A stretch of 9,485 nucleotides of DNA from Clostridium sp. AM49-4BH (GTDB lineage: Bacteria; Bacillota; Clostridia; Lachnospirales; Lachnospiraceae). A model generated the notes under the pieces. That model was not told the origin of the DNA. It saw only the letters and a program-made list of their open reading frames with translations, and did not search any database. This document shows, piece by piece, positions 6,304 to 9,485 of this stretch. How positions within the stretch are numbered: position 1 is the stretch's first letter; every line of letters begins with the position of its first letter. A program made the position numbers and the translations under genes. Where the stretch lies: NCBI RefSeq assembly GCF_003478335.1, contig NZ_QUFB01000071.1:1-9485 (forward strand), written 5' to 3'.

Positions 6304-6390
6304 TTTTCTTCCTTTCTGTTGTTCGGGATCATGTGTAATCCCCATGATTTCTGTGTTCCGTGTTTACTTTTTGTTGTTGGTCAAAATAGG

Positions 6391-8364
6391 CTATTTTCTT
6401 CTGCTATTGCGCCCGGAACGCTTCTGCCCACCGCTTCGATTACGATCCACGTTCGATTTCCTTTGACCGTTTCTCTCTGACTGCTTTCCGGACTTAATCC
6501 CATTATTCGAGCGTTTTCCTGTTTTTCCCTTGTGGGATGCCTTCTTCCCGCTATGCTCCATCCACTTTTCTTTGCGCGGATGGATCAGACATTTCGCATC
6601 ATATCCGATCAGATCGCGACGGTCTGCTTTGATCAAGGCTTCCTTGACCAGATCATAGTTGTCCGGATTGCGATACTGTATCAACGCACGCTGCATTGCC
6701 TTTTCATGCGGATTTTTAGGCACATATACCGGTTCCATTGTGCGCGGATCATATCCGGTATAATACATACACGTCGAGATTGTGGATGGCGTCGGATAAA
6801 AATCCTGCACCTGCTCCGGCATATAACCAAGATCTCGTAAATATTCCGCTAATTCCACTGCTTCCTTTAGTGTCGAACCCGGATGGGAAGACATCAGGTA
6901 AGGCACCACAAATTGTTCTTTACCAACTTTGCTGTTGATTCTCTGATAGCGTTTCAGGAAACGTTCATACACTGCATTTTCCGGTTTACCCATCCGCGTA
7001 AGGACTGCATCAGAAACATGTTCCGGTGCGACTCTAAGCTGTCCGCTAATATGATATTCGCATAGCTCCTTCAAAAAGGTATCATCTTTATCTGCCATCA
7101 CGTAATCAAAACGAATTCCTGAGCGAATAAATACTTTTTTCACACCGGGAAGTTTTCTCAACTTTCGAAGAAGTATCAGATAATCATCATGTGTTGCAAC
7201 AAGGTTATTGCAAGGTTTTGGGAACAAACACTGCTTACCGGTACAGACACCATATTTTTTCTGTTTATCACAGGCTGTACGCCGAAAATTAGCTGTCGGA
7301 CCACCTACATCATGAATATATCCTTTGAATTGCGGATCTTCTATCATCTGCCTTGCTTCTTCAATGATCGACTCATGACTGCGCACCTGAACCACTCGAC
7401 CCTGATGAAAGGTCAGCGCACAAAAGCTGCAGCCGCCAAAACATCCGCGATTGCTTGTCAAGCTAAATTTAATTTCATTAAGTGCCGGAATACCACCATC
7501 TTTTTCATAGATAGGATGGTATCCCCTCATATATGGCAGTGCATACACATCATCCATCTCTAATTCCGTAAGTGGAGCAGCCGGTGGATTTTGCACAATA
7601 TATAAATGGTCGCTGTACGGTTCTACCAATCTTTTTGCCGTAACAGAATAGGTATTTTGATATTGTATATAAAAACTTTTTGCATATTGTTTCTTGTCGC
7701 TGCAAATGTCATCATACGATGGCAGCATCTGTGCATCGTACACTGCATCTAAATTTTTAGCACGATAAACACATCCATCAATAAATGTAATATCTTCTAC
7801 TGCAATCCCACTGTCCAGTGCTTCTGCCACTGCAACTATCGCGCGTTCTCCCATGCCATATACTGCAATATCTGCCTGCGAATCCACCAAGATCGAATGT
7901 TTCACGCTGTCTGACCAATAATCATAATGTGCCAATCGGCGCAGACTGGCCTCGATTCCTCCGATAATGATCGGAACCTGTTTATACACTTTACGGATCA
8001 AATTGCAATAAACTACGGTTGCATGATCCGGACGTTTTCCAATAACGCCTCCCGGAGTATAGGCGTCTTGATGGCGTCTTTTCTTGGAAACAGTATAGTG
8101 ATTGACCATAGAATCCATATTGCCGGCAGACACCAAAAATCCTAAACGTGGTCTGCCAAACACCTGCACACTCTGCTCGTCTTTCCAGTCCGGCTGGCAG
8201 ATAACACCAATCCGAAAACCATGTGCCTCTAACACACGTGTAATGATTGCCATTCCAAAAGACGGATGATCTACATAAGCATCTCCACACACATAGACAA
8301 AATCAACCTCATCCCAGCCTCTTTTTCGCATATCCTTTTTGGAAATTGGTAAATAATCGTTCAT
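6391..8364 (-). CDS. ygiQ: YgiQ-family radical SAM protein
   Basis: This 657-residue protein belongs to the YgiQ (UPF0313) group of radical S-adenosylmethionine enzymes, whose reaction is not established. The N-terminal domain (about 1-290) contains the family sequences [27 protein letters not shown] and YGMGERA. The radical SAM core begins at about residue 295, with C308, C312 and C315 in CFGGCSFC as ligands for the iron-sulfur cluster. A second cysteine group (C365, C374, C379, C385) is also typical of the family. DFYPTPST and the segment to about 600 match the C-terminal region (DUF3362-like). Residues from about 605 on form a low-complexity tail rich in K, R, S, G and N, suggesting nucleic-acid binding. 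GGAGG precedes the ATG at 8364. It lies 30 bp after the HAD gene and is probably transcribed with it. Confidence 0.95.
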   Translation of the reverse strand: MNDYLPISKKDMRKRGWDEVDFVYVCGDAYVDHPSFGMAIITRVLEAHGFRIGVICQPDWKDEQSVQVFGRPRLGFLVSAGNMDSMVNHYTVSKKRRHQDAYTPGGVIGKRPDHATVVYCNLIRKVYKQVPIIIGGIEASLRRLAHYDYWSDSVKHSILVDSQADIAVYGMGERAIVAVAEALDSGIAVEDITFIDGCVYRAKNLDAVYDAQMLPSYDDICSDKKQYAKSFYIQYQNTYSVTAKRLVEPYSDHLYIVQNPPAAPLTELEMDDVYALPYMRGYHPIYEKDGGIPALNEIKFSLTSNRGCFGGCSFCALTFHQGRVVQVRSHESIIEEARQMIEDPQFKGYIHDVGGPTANFRRTACDKQKKYGVCTGKQCLFPKPCNNLVATHDDYLILLRKLRKLPGVKKVFIRSGIRFDYVMADKDDTFLKELCEYHISGQLRVAPEHVSDAVLTRMGKPENAVYERFLKRYQRINSKVGKEQFVVPYLMSSHPGSTLKEAVELAEYLRDLGYMPEQVQDFYPTPSTISTCMYYTGYDPRTMEPVYVPKNPHEKAMQRALIQYRNPDNYDLVKEALIKADRRDLIGYDAKCLIHPRKEKWMEHSGKKASHKGKTGKRSNNGIKSGKQSERNGQRKSNVDRNRSGGQKRSGRNSRRK

Positions 8365-8394
8365 TCTTATCCTCCGTTTGATCGTCTGTTAAAA

Positions 8395-9201
8395 CTACAC
8401 AAGCTGCAAATATCGAAAAGCATTATAAAGACCATCTTGCAAGATCATATCTGTTTCAAAGTCTGCGGCATCTAAAACCGAAGCTGCACTGCCACCCATG
8501 GCAATTCCAGTGCCGGCATAGGACAGCATCGGCAGATCGTTTGTACTGTCACCAATGGCAATCGTATCCTCTTTTGCAATCGCAAAATGATCCATCAAAA
8601 ACTGCATACCACTGGCTTTGGAATATCCCATTGGAACAACTTCATAAAACCCATTACCACGGTCAATAAAGGTGAGGTCATGTTCAAACATTTTTAGAAA
8701 ACGTTCCGTATCACTTCCCGGTGTATCACAAATACAAAATTTATCAAACGTCAGATCATGTGCATCCTGTGGCGTCACAAGAAAAAGATTGGGAATGACA
8801 CCCATTTGTTCTTCTTTGAAATCGCCTATGTGGCTATGATATGTTTGTGAACTATAGTATACAGCCCCCGTGCTTTCAAGGATCCATTCCAAATTACAGT
8901 CATGTAACGCTGCTAATATGCGATTACCAAGATCAAACGGTATCGTATGTTCAGCAAGTACATTATCGTGATACGTAATATATGTACCACAGCCACAGAC
9001 AAGCCCATCCATTTGCAACTGTAAAATAGGTTCGTCAATCTCAGCAAGCGCTCGTCCGGTATTAATAAAACATAAGTGGCCGTTTTGTTGTAATTTTCGA
9101 AGGGCTGTACGTGTACTATCCGGAATAATACGACCATCACGAGCCTCCGTTACAATCGTGCCATCTATATCAAAAAAAATCAGTTTGCGTTCTGTATTCA
9201 T
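8395..9201 (-). CDS. Cof-type HAD-superfamily phosphatase
   Basis: This 268-residue cytoplasmic hydrolase of the HAD IIB (Cof) group probably removes phosphate from sugar phosphates or similar small molecules; the substrate cannot be told from sequence. All four HAD motifs are present: DIDGT with nucleophile D11 and acid/base D13, motif II NTGR (T48), lysine K195 in SKASG, and GDSTND with D218, N221 and D222 for magnesium. The cap domain lies between motifs II and III (about 80-190), as in the IIB class. I place the start at 9201, where AGGAGG stands 6-7 nt upstream and the protein has the usual Cof length. The open frame extends to 9285, but that would add 28 atypical residues and put the start upstream of the promoter. 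It is followed closely by the ygiQ gene. Confidence 0.92.
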   Translation of the reverse strand: MNTERKLIFFDIDGTIVTEARDGRIIPDSTRTALRKLQQNGHLCFINTGRALAEIDEPILQLQMDGLVCGCGTYITYHDNVLAEHTIPFDLGNRILAALHDCNLEWILESTGAVYYSSQTYHSHIGDFKEEQMGVIPNLFLVTPQDAHDLTFDKFCICDTPGSDTERFLKMFEHDLTFIDRGNGFYEVVPMGYSKASGMQFLMDHFAIAKEDTIAIGDSTNDLPMLSYAGTGIAMGGSAASVLDAADFETDMILQDGLYNAFRYLQLV

Positions 9202-9247
9202 ATGCAGCCTCCTGTGCAACATTAATGTCCAATTTAAGTTCTTAACC

Positions 9248-9276
9248 ATAATAACGAAAATACAGATGATGTGCAA
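9248..9276 (-). promoter_or_regulatory. Sigma-A promoter for the HAD-ygiQ operon
   Basis: On the minus strand TTGCAC (9276-9271) and TATTAT (9253-9248) are separated by 17 bp. Transcription should start near 9241, giving a leader of about 40 nt before the ATG at 9201. Each box has one or two deviations from consensus. Confidence 0.75.
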
Positions 9277-9305
9277 GTAGACCAAGAAGATGACTGATTT
9301 TTCTT

Positions 9306-9485
9306 GCTTTGGTTGGCTGATTTTGTGATTTCGGTTATTCCAGCTTGCCTTTTCGAGTGGTTGGGGTGACTTAATTTTTATTTTCCGGCATTTCAGCTTG
9401 CCTTTGCGCAGCTTTGGTTGACTGATTTTGTGATTTTGGTTATTTCAGCTTGCCTCTTCGGGTAGTTGGGGTGACTTAATTTCTA
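9306..9485. repeat. 105-bp-period tandem repeat running off the right edge
   Basis: The segment 9306-9380 is repeated at 9411-9485 with 7 mismatches in 75 bases, all of them transitions. A shorter related motif (TTTCAGCTTGCCTT, 9391-9404) sits in the interval and resembles bases 9337-9351 of the first copy, so the unit has internal repetition. The strand is G+T-rich as given and reads with stop codons in all frames on the minus strand, so I see no protein here. The array lies upstream of the HAD-operon promoter and may continue outside the window. Confidence 0.85.

Noticed and set aside
6375..6400. Terminator after ygiQ
   Set aside because: The only inverted repeat (AAAATA/TATTTT) is short, has no G-C pairs in the stem, and overlaps the stop codon.
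6532..6840. A plus-strand open frame of 102 codons opposite the ygiQ tail
   Set aside because: It is a shadow of the ygiQ gene, with no ribosome site or family resemblance that I can see.
7189..7563. A plus-strand open frame of 124 codons opposite the ygiQ gene
   Set aside because: It is an antisense shadow of a well-conserved coding region and has no recognisable protein features.
9202..9285. A longer N-terminus for the HAD phosphatase
   Set aside because: The ATG at 9201 has an ideal AGGAGG site and gives the normal family length. The longer start lies upstream of the predicted promoter.

Overview
The window looks like a piece of a low-to-mid GC Firmicutes chromosome, most likely a gut Lachnospiraceae-type Clostridium relative. 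This is an inference from AGGAGG-type ribosome binding sites, consensus sigma-A promoters, a surface protein with a CNKxxCxH-type cysteine motif that I associate with Lachnospiraceae, and arrays of short intergenic repeats. Every gene I can support lies on the minus strand, so the window is described below in transcription order, from right to left.

Right part (about 9485 to 6391). A 105-bp tandem repeat array runs off the right edge. It is followed by a good sigma-A promoter (TTGCAC-17-TATTAT) driving a Cof-type HAD phosphatase and, 30 bp later, a YgiQ-family radical SAM protein with a long basic tail. These look like ordinary chromosomal genes.

Middle (about 6345 to 3122). This is an AT-rich accessory stretch. 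It holds a small acidic cytoplasmic protein of unknown function. Next comes a consensus promoter (TTGACA-17-TATAAT) with a palindrome between its boxes. Immediately downstream of the predicted transcription start are five tandem copies of a 16-bp self-complementary unit, which would form the 5' end of the transcript. The first gene of that transcript encodes a small, strongly basic, secreted protein. A stem-loop terminator separates it from two membrane-anchored extracytoplasmic proteins, one of them propeller-like. The second of these two genes is bracketed by an exact 16-bp direct repeat that carries the ribosome binding site.

Left part (3103 to 264). Overlapping genes encode an ABC ATPase and two related ABC-2-type permeases, each with a long extracytoplasmic loop after the first membrane helix. 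The first permease is split by a -1 frameshift, possibly at a run of seven A. The second ends about 50 residues early compared with the first, just before two more short-repeat blocks (positions 67-224).

How the parts may work together (inference): the secreted basic protein, two surface-anchored proteins and the ABC exporter read as one functional cassette. It could be a bacteriocin-like or cell-envelope peptide system in which the terminator keeps the peptide more abundant than the transporter. Both permease lesions suggest that the transporter is either decaying or, for the frameshift, expressed by slippage. I do not recognise this gene combination as a named system.
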